In this document: in pieces, positions 1 to 8,311 of the stretch
Numbering within the stretch: the first letter of the stretch is position 1
How the letters are laid out: the number at the start of each line of letters is the position of its first letter
Origin: Deltaproteobacteria bacterium
Lineage (GTDB): Bacteria; Desulfobacterota; Dissulfuribacteria; Dissulfuribacterales; UBA3076
NCBI GenBank assembly: GCA_018399745.1
Contig: JAGYNZ010000001.1
Span: 1-37,947 of the forward strand
Direction of reading: 5' to 3'
Length of the DNA: 37,947 nt
Notes under the pieces: generated by a model
The model's input: only the letters and a program-made list of their open reading frames with translations
Databases searched by the model: none
Told to the model about the DNA's origin: nothing
Translations under genes and position numbers: made by a program

Positions 1-1
1 A

Positions 2-1225
2 CGGGGAGTGAAGGCTATGCTCTCTGCGGTTGAGCGGCTGTCTTTTCTTAAAAATGAAGTTTTCCTTTCAGCGTTTCCCAATGCGGGTTTACCAGAGATC
101 ATAGAACACCGCATGGTATATTCCACACCCCCCACCTACATGGCTGAAAAGGTGGCTGAAATGGTCAAGCTTGGTGTTCGCCTGATTGGTGGATGCTGCG
201 GTACGACACCGGCCCATATTCATGAATTCAGACAGCATCTTCATATAAAGAGACCCAGGGCCACAGGGGTTACAGCCAGCGCGGAGACGGCCTTCGATCT
301 GCCCGAAGGCGAAAAGGACCTTATTGGCCGGGGCGGACTGATCGACGGCCTGAGACCCGACCGCATCCCTGTGCTTGTGGAAGTGGATCCTCCCAAGCAT
401 CTTGATGTAGATGGGATTCTCACTGGAGCACGTGCCCTGGCAGATGCCGGCGCTGATGCCATCACCCTTGCTGAACATCCCCTGGCCGTTCTTCGAACAG
501 ACAATCTATCCCTGGCGCACAGAATTCGCGTGGAAACAGGCATACAGACGGTGCTTCATCTGACCTGCAGAGATCGTAATATATTAGGTCTTCAGGCACA
601 GATAATGGGGGCTCATATACTCGGACTGGAGGCCATATTGGCCATTACCGGAGATCCGGCCACCTCAACGGATCAGCCCGGTGTCAGCGGAGTATTTGAT
701 GTCCGTTCCTTTGGCCTGATACAAATGATAAGTCAGTTCAACCGTGGCCTGAATATGGCAGGGGTATCGATGAAAAAGCGCACTAATTTCTCTATTGGTG
801 CCGCCTTCAGCTATCGTCCTGCAAATCCTGATTTACAGGTCAGCAGACTGGCACGAAAGGCCGATATGGGCGCGCATTTTGTCATGACCCAGCCTATTTT
901 TGATCGAGATGCCGTAGAGGCTATGATGAATAGTACGCAGCACCTGAACCTCTTTATCTTCACAGGTATTTTCCCCCTGATATCCGCCAGGAACGCGGAT
1001 TTTCTCCACAACGAAATCCCGGGCATTTCAATTCCCAGAGAGATTAGAAAACATCTATGGAAATATGAAAAGGTCGAAGACCAGCGTAAAGCGGCCCTGG
1101 ACCTGGCCAAAAAACTGATTGCCGATATCATTCCATTCGTTGACGGACTCTATTTGATCAGTCCACTCAATAAGTGGGAAATTCCATTAACGTTATTGCA
1201 GGAACTAAGGGCCGCCGGGCATTGA
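2..1225 (+). CDS. Bifunctional homocysteine S-methyltransferase / methylenetetrahydrofolate reductase, 5' end cut by window
   Basis: The reading frame is open from the window edge, so the N-terminus is missing; the GTG at position 8 is an internal codon. The first part ends a homocysteine-binding methyltransferase domain, shown by GGCCGTTPAHI, whose Cys pair supplies zinc ligands. From about residue 115 of the visible part a MetF-type TIM barrel follows (EVDPPKHLDVDGI, ADAITLAEHPLA, LHLTCRDRN, AITGDPA). Family knowledge: such fusions make methyl-THF and transfer methyl groups to homocysteine, linking folate and methionine metabolism. It is followed by about 320 bases without a gene. The MetF half appears complete at its C-terminus. 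The domain order is clear; which methyl donor the missing N-terminal half uses cannot be seen. Confidence 0.9.
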   Translation, partial: RGVKAMLSAVERLSFLKNEVFLSAFPNAGLPEIIEHRMVYSTPPTYMAEKVAEMVKLGVRLIGGCCGTTPAHIHEFRQHLHIKRPRATGVTASAETAFDLPEGEKDLIGRGGLIDGLRPDRIPVLVEVDPPKHLDVDGILTGARALADAGADAITLAEHPLAVLRTDNLSLAHRIRVETGIQTVLHLTCRDRNILGLQAQIMGAHILGLEAILAITGDPATSTDQPGVSGVFDVRSFGLIQMISQFNRGLNMAGVSMKKRTNFSIGAAFSYRPANPDLQVSRLARKADMGAHFVMTQPIFDRDAVEAMMNSTQHLNLFIFTGIFPLISARNADFLHNEIPGISIPREIRKHLWKYEKVEDQRKAALDLAKKLIADIIPFVDGLYLISPLNKWEIPLTLLQELRAAGH

Positions 1226-1549
1226 TGCAAGGCTGCTGTTCACTATTTTTTTATTATAAAAAGTACGCTAAACGGTAAGATAAAGATATCTTCACGTCTG
1301 TTTTCTGTTTGCGGTTCAATCTTTTTATAATTCCGACCTGTTCGCAAAACCCCGTTAACTGATAATATCTACTATATTCAACTGCAACGGCTGCAGGCAG
1401 CTATTAAATTGAACTAACACCTAAAATGAGTTATTATAGATAATAAATTGTATTTATGATCGCCAATATTAATAAATTTAGGCTGGTGGCTGATTTTGTT
1501 AAGTGTCGCTCCCAAGAGGAACCATGTATCATCCTTTCCGAAGTCTGAG
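1226..1549. other. Intergenic stretch, nothing definite
   Basis: AT-rich spacer between the MetF fusion and tilS. I see no convincing ORF, RNA gene or T-tailed hairpin. A promoter for the tilS operon probably lies here, but no -35/-10 pair stands out. A weak purine-rich GGTGG at 1484-1488 precedes an alternative TTG start for tilS at 1496. Confidence 0.4.
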
Positions 1550-2977
1550 ATGTCATCTTTACCATCGCTCGTCAGACTGACTGTGAGGCGCAAAAACCTT
1601 TTTGAACCTGGAACCGGAATAGTGGTAGCAGTTTCAGGTGGACCCGATTCTGTCTGTTTGCTGCATATTCTTAATGTATTGAGCAGCCATTGGGGTTTGG
1701 CCCTGAAAGTGGCCCACTTTGAGCACGGCCTCAGGGGCTCTGAATCCAGAAACGATGCCCGTTTTGTCAAAAGGCTGTCTCATAATTTTGGACTGGGTTT
1801 TTATATTGAGTACGGCAATGTCAAAGCCTTTGCCCGCAGGGAAGGCATGGGAATTCAGGAGGCCGCTCGAATCCTCAGATATGAATTTCTGGAACGTGTG
1901 CGTATTGAAACCAAGAGTACATATATCGCCACGGCACATACTGCTGACGATCAGGCAGAAGAGGTGCTTATGCGCTTGATCAGAGGTGCAGGTCTCTCAG
2001 GACTCAGTGGAATTCCATGGATAAGAGATAACTGCATAGTCCGTCCACTTCTGGGTGTAACCAAGCAGCAGATTCTGGACCACCTTAAAGTCCATGATAT
2101 ACCATATGTAATAGATCGATCTAATAACAGCAGGAAATATCTGCGAAATCAGATTCGCAAAGACCTTGTGCCTTTCTTGACTGAGAATTTCAATCCTGCC
2201 ATTGTGCGTACTATCAACCGTATGACAGAAATGCTGGCAGACGATCATCACCTGTTGACAGAGATGGCGGAAGAGGCATATACGAATTCATTGTCATTCC
2301 CTTCTCAGGAAGGAAAACTGTGTTTCAGTATAAAAAAAATTAAAGAATATCCCGAACCGATTCGCCGCAGGATTTACAGAATGGCCCTCAGGGATTTGAG
2401 ACTATTCAGCGGCAGGGTGAGGGCCAGCCATCTTCTGGGTATAGATACGTTGGTTAAAAGCCTTAAAGACCCTTGCGCCTCATTCAGGCTGCCCGGAGGT
2501 GCTGTGGCATTTAGAAGATATGAAGAGCTGTTTATTTCCTCTTCCAGCCCTGAAAAACAAATTCCGGATTCAAATGACGCCGGTTTTTCAGTGTGCGTTA
2601 CCGGACATGGACATTGGCCTGCCCCCAATGGAAAGGGATACGTGGAGATTTTATTATCAGATGTTACAAGTGACTTTAGATCCAGAAATCGAAAAGAGTA
2701 TTTCAAGCCCCTGTGGTTAAATCCTCAGGCCGTTGAGTTTCCTCTTGATCTCAGGACCAGAAGGCCCGGGGAAATTTTCTGGCCCCTGGGCGCTCCGTCA
2801 CCTTTTAAACTCAAAAATTTTTTGATATCAAGTAAAATCCCGCATGAGATCAGAGACTCTTTGCCGATACTTGTTAGAGGCAAAGAAGTAGTAGCGATAG
2901 CAGGAGTTGAAATCTCCCATCCCTACAGGCTCCTTCAAACGGGCGGAAAGGCGCTTTCGCTTCAGTGGGTAATGTAA
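1550..2977 (+). CDS. tilS: tRNA(Ile)-lysidine synthase TilS
   Basis: N-type ATP pyrophosphatase that modifies C34 of the CAU-anticodon tRNA-Ile to lysidine so that it reads AUA. The PP-loop SGGPDS lies about 29 residues from the chosen ATG, matching the family. It is followed by HFEHGLRG, ATAHTADDQAEEVLMRL and RNQIRKDLVPFL, typical of TilS, and by a C-terminal TilS domain (FKLKNFLISSKIPHEIRDSLP). Length is about 475 residues, close to Gram-positive and deltaproteobacterial TilS. The start at 1550 lacks a clear Shine-Dalgarno; a TTG at 1496, preceded by GGTGG, would add 18 residues, so the start is uncertain. It heads the tilS-ftsH-folP-cdaA-cdaR-glmM order common in Desulfobacterota. Confidence 0.93.
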   Translation: MSSLPSLVRLTVRRKNLFEPGTGIVVAVSGGPDSVCLLHILNVLSSHWGLALKVAHFEHGLRGSESRNDARFVKRLSHNFGLGFYIEYGNVKAFARREGMGIQEAARILRYEFLERVRIETKSTYIATAHTADDQAEEVLMRLIRGAGLSGLSGIPWIRDNCIVRPLLGVTKQQILDHLKVHDIPYVIDRSNNSRKYLRNQIRKDLVPFLTENFNPAIVRTINRMTEMLADDHHLLTEMAEEAYTNSLSFPSQEGKLCFSIKKIKEYPEPIRRRIYRMALRDLRLFSGRVRASHLLGIDTLVKSLKDPCASFRLPGGAVAFRRYEELFISSSSPEKQIPDSNDAGFSVCVTGHGHWPAPNGKGYVEILLSDVTSDFRSRNRKEYFKPLWLNPQAVEFPLDLRTRRPGEIFWPLGAPSPFKLKNFLISSKIPHEIRDSLPILVRGKEVVAIAGVEISHPYRLLQTGGKALSLQWVM

Positions 2978-3005
2978 TAAAGGCGTCATTTTCATTCACC
3001 TGTTT

Positions 3006-3025
3006 ACACTTTTTTGAAAAAGTGT
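3006..3025 (+). terminator. Hairpin, possible tilS terminator
   Basis: ACACTTTTT pairs perfectly with AAAAAGTGT across a 2-base loop (9-bp stem), 28 bases after the tilS stop codon. The sequence after it is not a clean T-run (GTATTATTG), so it may be an attenuating or mRNA 3'-end hairpin and not a strong intrinsic terminator. Confidence 0.45.
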
Positions 3026-3059
3026 GTATTATTGAATTAAATGCCGATATCAGAACTGT

Positions 3060-3127
3060 AAATTTGAGACTTGAAATTTGATAACGAAGTTATTTTTTTG
3101 TATTTTCCCGATTTCAAGTTTTAAATT
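3060..3127. repeat. AT-rich intergenic inverted repeat, copy 1
   Basis: Left arm 3061-3077 (AATTTGAGACTTGAAAT) pairs with right arm 3111-3127 (ATTTCAAGTTTTAAATT) with two mismatches in 17 positions, across a loop of about 33 bases. The same AAATTTGAAATT vocabulary recurs at 28886-28957 and 37876-37947, always between genes, suggesting a dispersed repeat family. Confidence 0.6.
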
Positions 3128-3278
3128 CCACCACCAAAATTCAAGGTCGACAAAGTATAAATAATGGTTGGCTCGCCGCAAAGTAAGCCAAATAATTATT
3201 GTATTCAATTCGTTATTTTGATTTATTATATGTTCTGATTTATGTTTAAAAAAATATTATTTTAGCGGAGGATCACTT

Positions 3279-5102
3279 TTGAACACCTTTTACAGGAACT
3301 TGAGCCTGTGGCTCGTTATCGGCCTTGTGATGGTCTTTATATTCAATCTGTTTAACGAGCCTCAGAAATCAATACAAGAAATCCCTTACAGCGGTTTTCT
3401 GGAACATATTGAAAAAGGTGAAGTGACCGCTGTTGTTATTCAGGGAGACAGGCTTGACGGTGTATTTCAGGACCAGACGCCTTTTTTTACTATAATACCT
3501 TCTCAAGACCCCGATATGATGCATTTATTAAAAGAAAAAGGTGTTACTATCCAGGTAAAACCCGTTGGGGATACACCATGGTATCTTACATTGCTGGTTT
3601 CGTGGTTTCCCATGTTGCTCCTCATAGGCGTATGGATTTTCTTCATGAGACAGATGCAGACAGGAGGTGGTCGTGCCCTGTCCTTTGGCCGCAGCAAAGC
3701 AAAACTTGTCAATGAGGATACTACAAAGGTCACCTTTAAAGATGTGGCGGGTATAGAAGAGGCCAAGGAGGAACTGGAGGAAATAATCGACTTTTTAAAG
3801 GATCCCAAAAAGTTCACGCGTCTTGGAGGCAGAATCCCAAAAGGTGTCTTGCTTATCGGATCGCCTGGTACAGGGAAAACCCTTCTGGCCAGGGCCATAG
3901 CCGGGGAAGCGGGTGTGCCGTTTTTCACTATCAGCGGATCCGACTTTGTGGAGATGTTTGTTGGTGTCGGCGCTTCTCGAGTAAGAGACCTCTTTGTTCA
4001 GGCAAAAAAGAATGCACCATGCATTATCTTCATTGATGAGTTAGACGCGGTAGGCCGCCATAGAGGTGCCGGACTCGGAGGCGGTCACGATGAACGGGAA
4101 CAGACGCTAAATCAGCTTCTGGTTGAAATGGACGGTTTTGAGAGCACCGAAGGTGTCATTTTGGTTGCAGCTACCAACAGGCCTGATGTATTGGATCCAG
4201 CCCTGTTAAGACCCGGCCGTTTCGATAGACAAGTGGTTGTCCCTGTACCCGATCTCAGAGGACGTGAAAAAATATTGGAGGTACACATAAAAAATATTCC
4301 ACTTGGATCAGATGTTGAACTCTCATTAATTGCCAGGGGCACACCAGGATTTTCCGGTGCGGACCTTGAAAATCTCGTAAACGAGGCAGCCCTTCTTGCG
4401 GCCAGAGAAAACAAAGAAACCGTCAGCATGAATGACTTTGAAAAGGCCAAAGACAAGGTACTTATGGGCTCCGAGAGAAAAAGCCTCATTATATCGGATG
4501 AGGAAAAGCGCATAACTGCTTATCATGAAGCAGGACACACGTTAGTGGCAAAGATTCTTCCTGGTACTGATCCAATTCACAAGGTAACTATCATACCAAG
4601 GGGTCGTGCGCTTGGGCTCACCCAGCAGCTTCCAGAAGATGAACGTCACAGCTATTCGAGGTCATATCTTCTTAACAGCCTTACAATCCTCATGGGAGGC
4701 CGGGTAGCAGAAGAGTTGATAATGAATGAATTTACCACCGGGGCGGGAAATGACATTGAAAAGGCCTCACACCTGGCAAGAAAGATGGTATGTGAATGGG
4801 GCATGAGTGATGGACTCGGCCCGATTGCATTTGGCAGGAAGGAAGAACACCCGTTTTTGGGCAGGGACTTCAACCAGGTTAAAGACTACGGCGAGGAAAC
4901 AGCTCAGAGAATAGATCAAGAAATCCTGAAAATACTGCATGATTCCTATAAACGGGCCAAATCCTTGATTCAAGAAAATATTGATTGTCTCCACGGTATT
5001 GCTAATGCCCTGTTAGAAAAGGAATCCCTTGATGCAGTCAGTATTGAACAGATAATGAGTAACTGCCGAAAAGATACTCAGGTTCAAATGGCTGGTATCT
5101 GA
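3279..5102 (+). CDS. ftsH: ATP-dependent zinc metalloprotease FtsH
   Basis: Membrane-anchored AAA+ protease that degrades misfolded membrane proteins and regulators. The start is TTG with a strong GGAGG seven bases upstream. Two membrane segments (about residues 9-26 and 102-123) flank a periplasmic domain. The AAA module shows Walker A GSPGTGKT (194-201), Walker [11 protein letters not shown] (248-257), and the second-region-of-homology arginines in RPGRFDRQV. The zinc site is HEAGH (416-420). Length (607 residues) is normal, and all catalytic residues I can check are present. In E. coli FtsH controls LpxC and so lipid A supply; whether that holds here cannot be seen. It lies within the tilS-folP neighbourhood typical of the group. 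Confidence 0.98.
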   Translation: MNTFYRNLSLWLVIGLVMVFIFNLFNEPQKSIQEIPYSGFLEHIEKGEVTAVVIQGDRLDGVFQDQTPFFTIIPSQDPDMMHLLKEKGVTIQVKPVGDTPWYLTLLVSWFPMLLLIGVWIFFMRQMQTGGGRALSFGRSKAKLVNEDTTKVTFKDVAGIEEAKEELEEIIDFLKDPKKFTRLGGRIPKGVLLIGSPGTGKTLLARAIAGEAGVPFFTISGSDFVEMFVGVGASRVRDLFVQAKKNAPCIIFIDELDAVGRHRGAGLGGGHDEREQTLNQLLVEMDGFESTEGVILVAATNRPDVLDPALLRPGRFDRQVVVPVPDLRGREKILEVHIKNIPLGSDVELSLIARGTPGFSGADLENLVNEAALLAARENKETVSMNDFEKAKDKVLMGSERKSLIISDEEKRITAYHEAGHTLVAKILPGTDPIHKVTIIPRGRALGLTQQLPEDERHSYSRSYLLNSLTILMGGRVAEELIMNEFTTGAGNDIEKASHLARKMVCEWGMSDGLGPIAFGRKEEHPFLGRDFNQVKDYGEETAQRIDQEILKILHDSYKRAKSLIQENIDCLHGIANALLEKESLDAVSIEQIMSNCRKDTQVQMAGI

Positions 5103-5160
5103 TACCAGGAAAATGGTGCAGTTATTCACCCCTTTACAAAGAGTATGAACGGTTACGAGG

Positions 5161-6012
5161 ATGGCTCTTCCCATTTTTATCAGAAAAGAGCATGCATTCC
5201 GCCGGGGTTCTCGTACATATATCATGGGGGTCATAAACGTAACCCCCGACTCATTTTCAGATGGTGGAAAATTCTATTCTACCGAAAGTGTTAAGCAACA
5301 GGCTGTCTCGCTGCTTTCTGCCGGAGCTGACATACTGGACATAGGAGGAGAGTCTACCCGGCCTTTCGCAGAACCTGTTACTCTGGAAGAAGAATTGCGT
5401 CGGGTCATACCTGCTGTAAGGGAAATACGAAAAATCAGTGATTGTCTGATATCCGTGGACACTGTAAAGGCAGAAGTGGCCCAAGCCGCGCTTTACGAGG
5501 GAGCTGATATTATCAATGATATCAGTGCGCTGCGTTTTGATCCCAAAATGGCCGACGTGGTTTCAGGCTTTGAAGCCACCGTTGTACTTATGCATATGAA
5601 AGGAAGCCCCGGGGACATGCAGATAAATCCCTACTATGAAGATGTGGTTGGGGAGGTCAGGGACTTTTTGGAAAAACGAATAGTCTGGACCAGCAGCAGG
5701 GGCATCCCCAAGGAAAAGATACTGATTGACCCCGGTCTTGGATTTGGGAAAAGGTTTCAGGACAACCTGGTACTGATTAATCGCTTGCAGGAGTTTACCG
5801 ATTTAGGGGTACCGGTCATGGTGGGTGCGTCTCGTAAGGCCTTTCTGGGAGCGGTAACCGGAATAAAAGCGGCAAAAGAGCGCGACATAGCTACGCTGGG
5901 TGCAATTGCAGTATCAGCCATGAGGGGAGCAGATATAGTGCGCGTCCACAACGTTGCTCTCACCAGACAGGTGGTCCAGGTAGTCGACGCTATTTGCAGA
6001 GAGAGTCTTTAA
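5161..6012 (+). CDS. folP: Dihydropteroate synthase FolP
   Basis: Condenses 6-hydroxymethyl-dihydropterin diphosphate with p-aminobenzoate in folate synthesis; the target of sulfonamides. The TIM-barrel motifs are all present: GVINVTPDSFSDGG near the N-terminus, DIGGESTRPF, VDTVKAEVA, NDISAL, DPGLGFGK and VGASRKAF, ending with the pterin-side IVRVHN. Length is 283 residues, as usual. The ATG at 5161 directly abuts GAGG, giving an unusually short ribosome-site spacing, but an in-frame stop just upstream leaves no better choice. The stop overlaps the next ATG as TAATG, implying translational coupling to the small ORF that follows. Confidence 0.96.
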   Translation: MALPIFIRKEHAFRRGSRTYIMGVINVTPDSFSDGGKFYSTESVKQQAVSLLSAGADILDIGGESTRPFAEPVTLEEELRRVIPAVREIRKISDCLISVDTVKAEVAQAALYEGADIINDISALRFDPKMADVVSGFEATVVLMHMKGSPGDMQINPYYEDVVGEVRDFLEKRIVWTSSRGIPKEKILIDPGLGFGKRFQDNLVLINRLQEFTDLGVPVMVGASRKAFLGAVTGIKAAKERDIATLGAIAVSAMRGADIVRVHNVALTRQVVQVVDAICRESL

Positions 6013-6173
6013 TGAATCCGCTGAAAATACTACATTTGCGGTGTTACTTCAATCGTTCAGCAATTACCGCGTCCGCTAATAAATACGCCTCATTCATACA
6101 AAATTTCGCGTCTTGTACTCGGATTGTTTTGAGCAAAATCCTGTTTCAGGACTCTTTACAGTGTAATCTTTAA
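6012..6173 (+). CDS. Small ORF (53 aa) bridging folP and cdaA, function unknown
   Basis: An open frame of 53 codons plus stop fills exactly the gap between folP and cdaA. Its ATG overlaps the folP stop as TAATG, and its own TAA overlaps the cdaA ATG as TAATG. The peptide begins MNPLKILHLRCYFNRSAITA, is basic in its first half, has three cysteines (11, 35, 51) and no clear membrane segment. I do not recognise a family. cdaA has no visible Shine-Dalgarno of its own, so this ORF could serve to deliver ribosomes to cdaA by termination-reinitiation. Chance is a real alternative: an open frame of this length is not rare, and only the double overlap speaks for a gene. Confidence 0.4.
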   Translation: MNPLKILHLRCYFNRSAITASANKYASFIQNFASCTRIVLSKILFQDSLQCNL

Positions 6174-6970
6174 TGCTTGAGGGCCTTACTCAATATATAC
6201 CAATAATTCGCTGGCTGGATGTCGTTGACATCCTGGTGGTCTCTTACATCATATATCGTGTCATCCTTCTTATCAGAGGAACCCGTGCTGTACAGATGGC
6301 AGCAGGGCTGGCCTTAATCATATTAATTTATTTCGCAGCTGGTGAGCTGAGACTCTTCACTCTTCACTGGCTCCTTGAAATCATCCTTAGCTCTTTATTT
6401 CTACTGATCATAATAGTATTTCAAGACGATATTCGCAGGGCGCTGGCCCAGATGGGCCAGACCCCCTTTCCCAAACTTCGGGTAAAGACCTTTCAGGTCC
6501 TTGAGGAGATTGCAAAAGCGGCCACCAGTTTAGTAGAAAGCCATACAGGTGCCTTGATAGTACTTGAAAGGGATGTAGGCTTAAAAGATCACCTTGAATC
6601 GGGAGTAACCATTGACGGGAAAGTGACTCGTGCTCTGCTCTGTACAATATTTGATAAGAGGACTCCATTACATGACGGTGCAGTAATTATTCAAAAGGGT
6701 AGACTTTCAGTGGCGGGTTGCATGCTGCCTTTGAGCACAAATCCAAATATCAGTAGACGTCTGGGTACAAGACATCGGGCAGCTATAGGTATAACTGAGC
6801 AGACCGATGCTGTAGTAGTAGTCATTTCTGAGGAAACCGGCAGTCTTTCTGTAGCTATTGCGGGGAAAATCACCAGAGACATAGATCTAGGCACTCTCAG
6901 GCGTATCTTGCATAATGCCTTTGCGAGTGAAAAGACTGAAAAACCCTGGTGGCGAAGGAGGATAGTTTAG
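6173..6970 (+). CDS. cdaA: Diadenylate cyclase CdaA (c-di-AMP synthase)
   Basis: Makes the second messenger cyclic di-AMP from two ATP at the inner membrane. Three hydrophobic segments (roughly residues 18-36, 42-57 and 64-83) precede a DAC domain with the signature DGA (168-170, in PLHDGAVII) and RHR (200-202, in GTRHRAAIG). Length (265) matches CdaA/YbbP. It is followed three bases later by its regulator gene cdaR and then by a glmM remnant; cdaA-cdaR-glmM is the classical order. In Firmicutes GlmM binds and inhibits CdaA, so loss of the adjacent glmM may matter for control. No ribosome site is seen, which suggests coupling to the ORF upstream. Confidence 0.96.
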   Translation: MLEGLTQYIPIIRWLDVVDILVVSYIIYRVILLIRGTRAVQMAAGLALIILIYFAAGELRLFTLHWLLEIILSSLFLLIIIVFQDDIRRALAQMGQTPFPKLRVKTFQVLEEIAKAATSLVESHTGALIVLERDVGLKDHLESGVTIDGKVTRALLCTIFDKRTPLHDGAVIIQKGRLSVAGCMLPLSTNPNISRRLGTRHRAAIGITEQTDAVVVVISEETGSLSVAIAGKITRDIDLGTLRRILHNAFASEKTEKPWWRRRIV

Positions 6971-6973
6971 CCT

Positions 6974-7924
6974 GTGCGCCAGGAAGTTTTTTTCCGAAAA
7001 AACTGGTTTCTCAAGTTGCTCTCATTGGGATTTGCCTTACTACTTTGGTTTTTTGTAGTTGGAGAACAAAAAACCGAGATCAGTATTTCTGTCCCCCTTG
7101 AAATAATTAATATACCAACGGATCTTGTAATATCCAGCGATGTCCCTTCCAATATTGATGTTACAATATATGGGCCCCGCAGCATGATTCGCGCCATGAC
7201 TGCAAAGGGTGTTTTGAAAGTAATTGATCTTAAAGACGCCAGAATAGGCAAAACCACTGTTCACATATCACCTGACAGCCTTTCTTTACCCGGGGCAGTT
7301 CGAGCACTTAGAATACAGCCCAGCAATATCGAGATTGTACTGGAGCCTCTCGTGTTAAGCGATTTTCCGGTAAGGCCTGTCTTAAAAGGCTCTGCAGCTA
7401 AATATCACAAGGTCTTAGACACAGATGTAGATCCCCCCAGAGTGGTTATCTCGGGGCCGGAAAGTGTCATAGAGGCCATGAAGGAAATAAATACATTCCC
7501 AATAGATATTGATGGTGCTTCGGACGATTTTACCAGGAAGGTAGGTTTGGATATTCAGGGTATCCATGTATCACTCGAAGAAAAGAAACCATATAGAGTC
7601 ACGGTACATATCGTGCCTGTTCAGGGCACAAGGCGCATCACTCATATACCGGTGCAGATTGAAACCAGCGAATCCAATATTATGTGGTGGCCCAAAGTAG
7701 TAAGCGTTACTTTACGAGGGCCTATGCTGGATATCAGAGAAATCAAGCCTGCTGATATATATGTTGGAATTTCGGTTAGCGACCTTGAGCATGGAACTCA
7801 TTCCTTGGAGCCTGAGTACATTGTACCTGAAGGATTTACATTAATGGAGATAATACCTCAAAATATCAAAGTGAATATTCCTGAGAAAGAAATTAAGGAA
7901 CTGAAGGAATCCGGAGATCATTAA
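6974..7924 (+). CDS. cdaR: YbbR-domain protein CdaR, regulator of CdaA
   Basis: A single N-terminal membrane anchor (about residues 12-27, WFLKLLSLGFALLLWFFV) is followed by YbbR repeats with the typical VPLEIINIPTDLVIS, TIYGPRSMIRAM, PPRVVISGPESVIEAM and VSVTLRGPMLDI elements, probably three copies outside the membrane. The start is GTG at 6974, with GGAGG near 6955-6960. Family knowledge: CdaR interacts with CdaA and modulates c-di-AMP output. The TAA stop is followed immediately by the ATG of the glmM remnant, so the three genes once formed a tight operon. Repeat number is my estimate by eye. Confidence 0.9.
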   Translation: MRQEVFFRKNWFLKLLSLGFALLLWFFVVGEQKTEISISVPLEIINIPTDLVISSDVPSNIDVTIYGPRSMIRAMTAKGVLKVIDLKDARIGKTTVHISPDSLSLPGAVRALRIQPSNIEIVLEPLVLSDFPVRPVLKGSAAKYHKVLDTDVDPPRVVISGPESVIEAMKEINTFPIDIDGASDDFTRKVGLDIQGIHVSLEEKKPYRVTVHIVPVQGTRRITHIPVQIETSESNIMWWPKVVSVTLRGPMLDIREIKPADIYVGISVSDLEHGTHSLEPEYIVPEGFTLMEIIPQNIKVNIPEKEIKELKESGDH

Positions 7925-8310
7925 ATGCGTAGGTTGTTCGGTACAGAAGGCATTCGCGGAACAGCTGATATCCATCCTGATACTTACAGGAAAGGACACT
8001 CAATTGTCATGCCATATGCTGGAGAATTCGCTTGCAGGCGGAATATGTTTAAGTAGTTGACGGCGATCATATTATAGACAATATGTGACTATGATATGAT
8101 TGAGAAGGAAAGGCTTAACTTTAATACCGTAGTAGCAACGGTTATGAGCAACATGGGGCTCGAGGTCGCTCTGGAAAACAGTGGCGAAATACTTATCAGA
8201 CCATCAGGCACTGAACCGGTTACAGGAATAACGGTCGAAGGCGAAAACGAGGAACGAATTAACGCCATGGCCGTAACAATGGGTAATCATGTTGAGTCGG
8301 TTCGTGGGAG
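7925..8310 (+). pseudogene. glmM: Decayed remnant of phosphoglucosamine mutase gene glmM
   Basis: GlmM (about 450 residues) converts glucosamine-6-P to glucosamine-1-P for UDP-GlcNAc. Only fragments remain, in the right order but different frames. They are MRRLFGTEGIRGTAD (the start, from 7925), YRKGHSIVM, then MLENSLAGGICLSS (from 8016, shifted frame), VDGDHII (from 8056, third frame), DMIEKERLNF plus NTVVATVMSNMGLE (about 8093-8160), and finally SGEILIRPSGTEP to GNHVESV (to about 8307). The catalytic serine loop and the metal-binding DGDxDR are deleted. The 98-codon ORF at 8096-8392 is the in-frame tail of this remnant running into the antisense of ftsZ, and cannot be a working enzyme. The fragments stay clearly recognisable, so decay is probably recent and deletion-driven. 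A functional copy elsewhere is expected. Confidence 0.9.
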
Positions 8311-8311
8311 T

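Larger units (their letters stand above)
2978..3278. other. tilS-ftsH spacer with two hairpins
   Basis: About 300 bases without a gene. It holds a short hairpin just after tilS (3006-3025), a longer AT-rich inverted repeat (3060-3127) and the ftsH ribosome binding site GGAGG at 3267-3271. An ftsH promoter is expected between 3130 and 3260, but I cannot name it with confidence. Confidence 0.6.
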
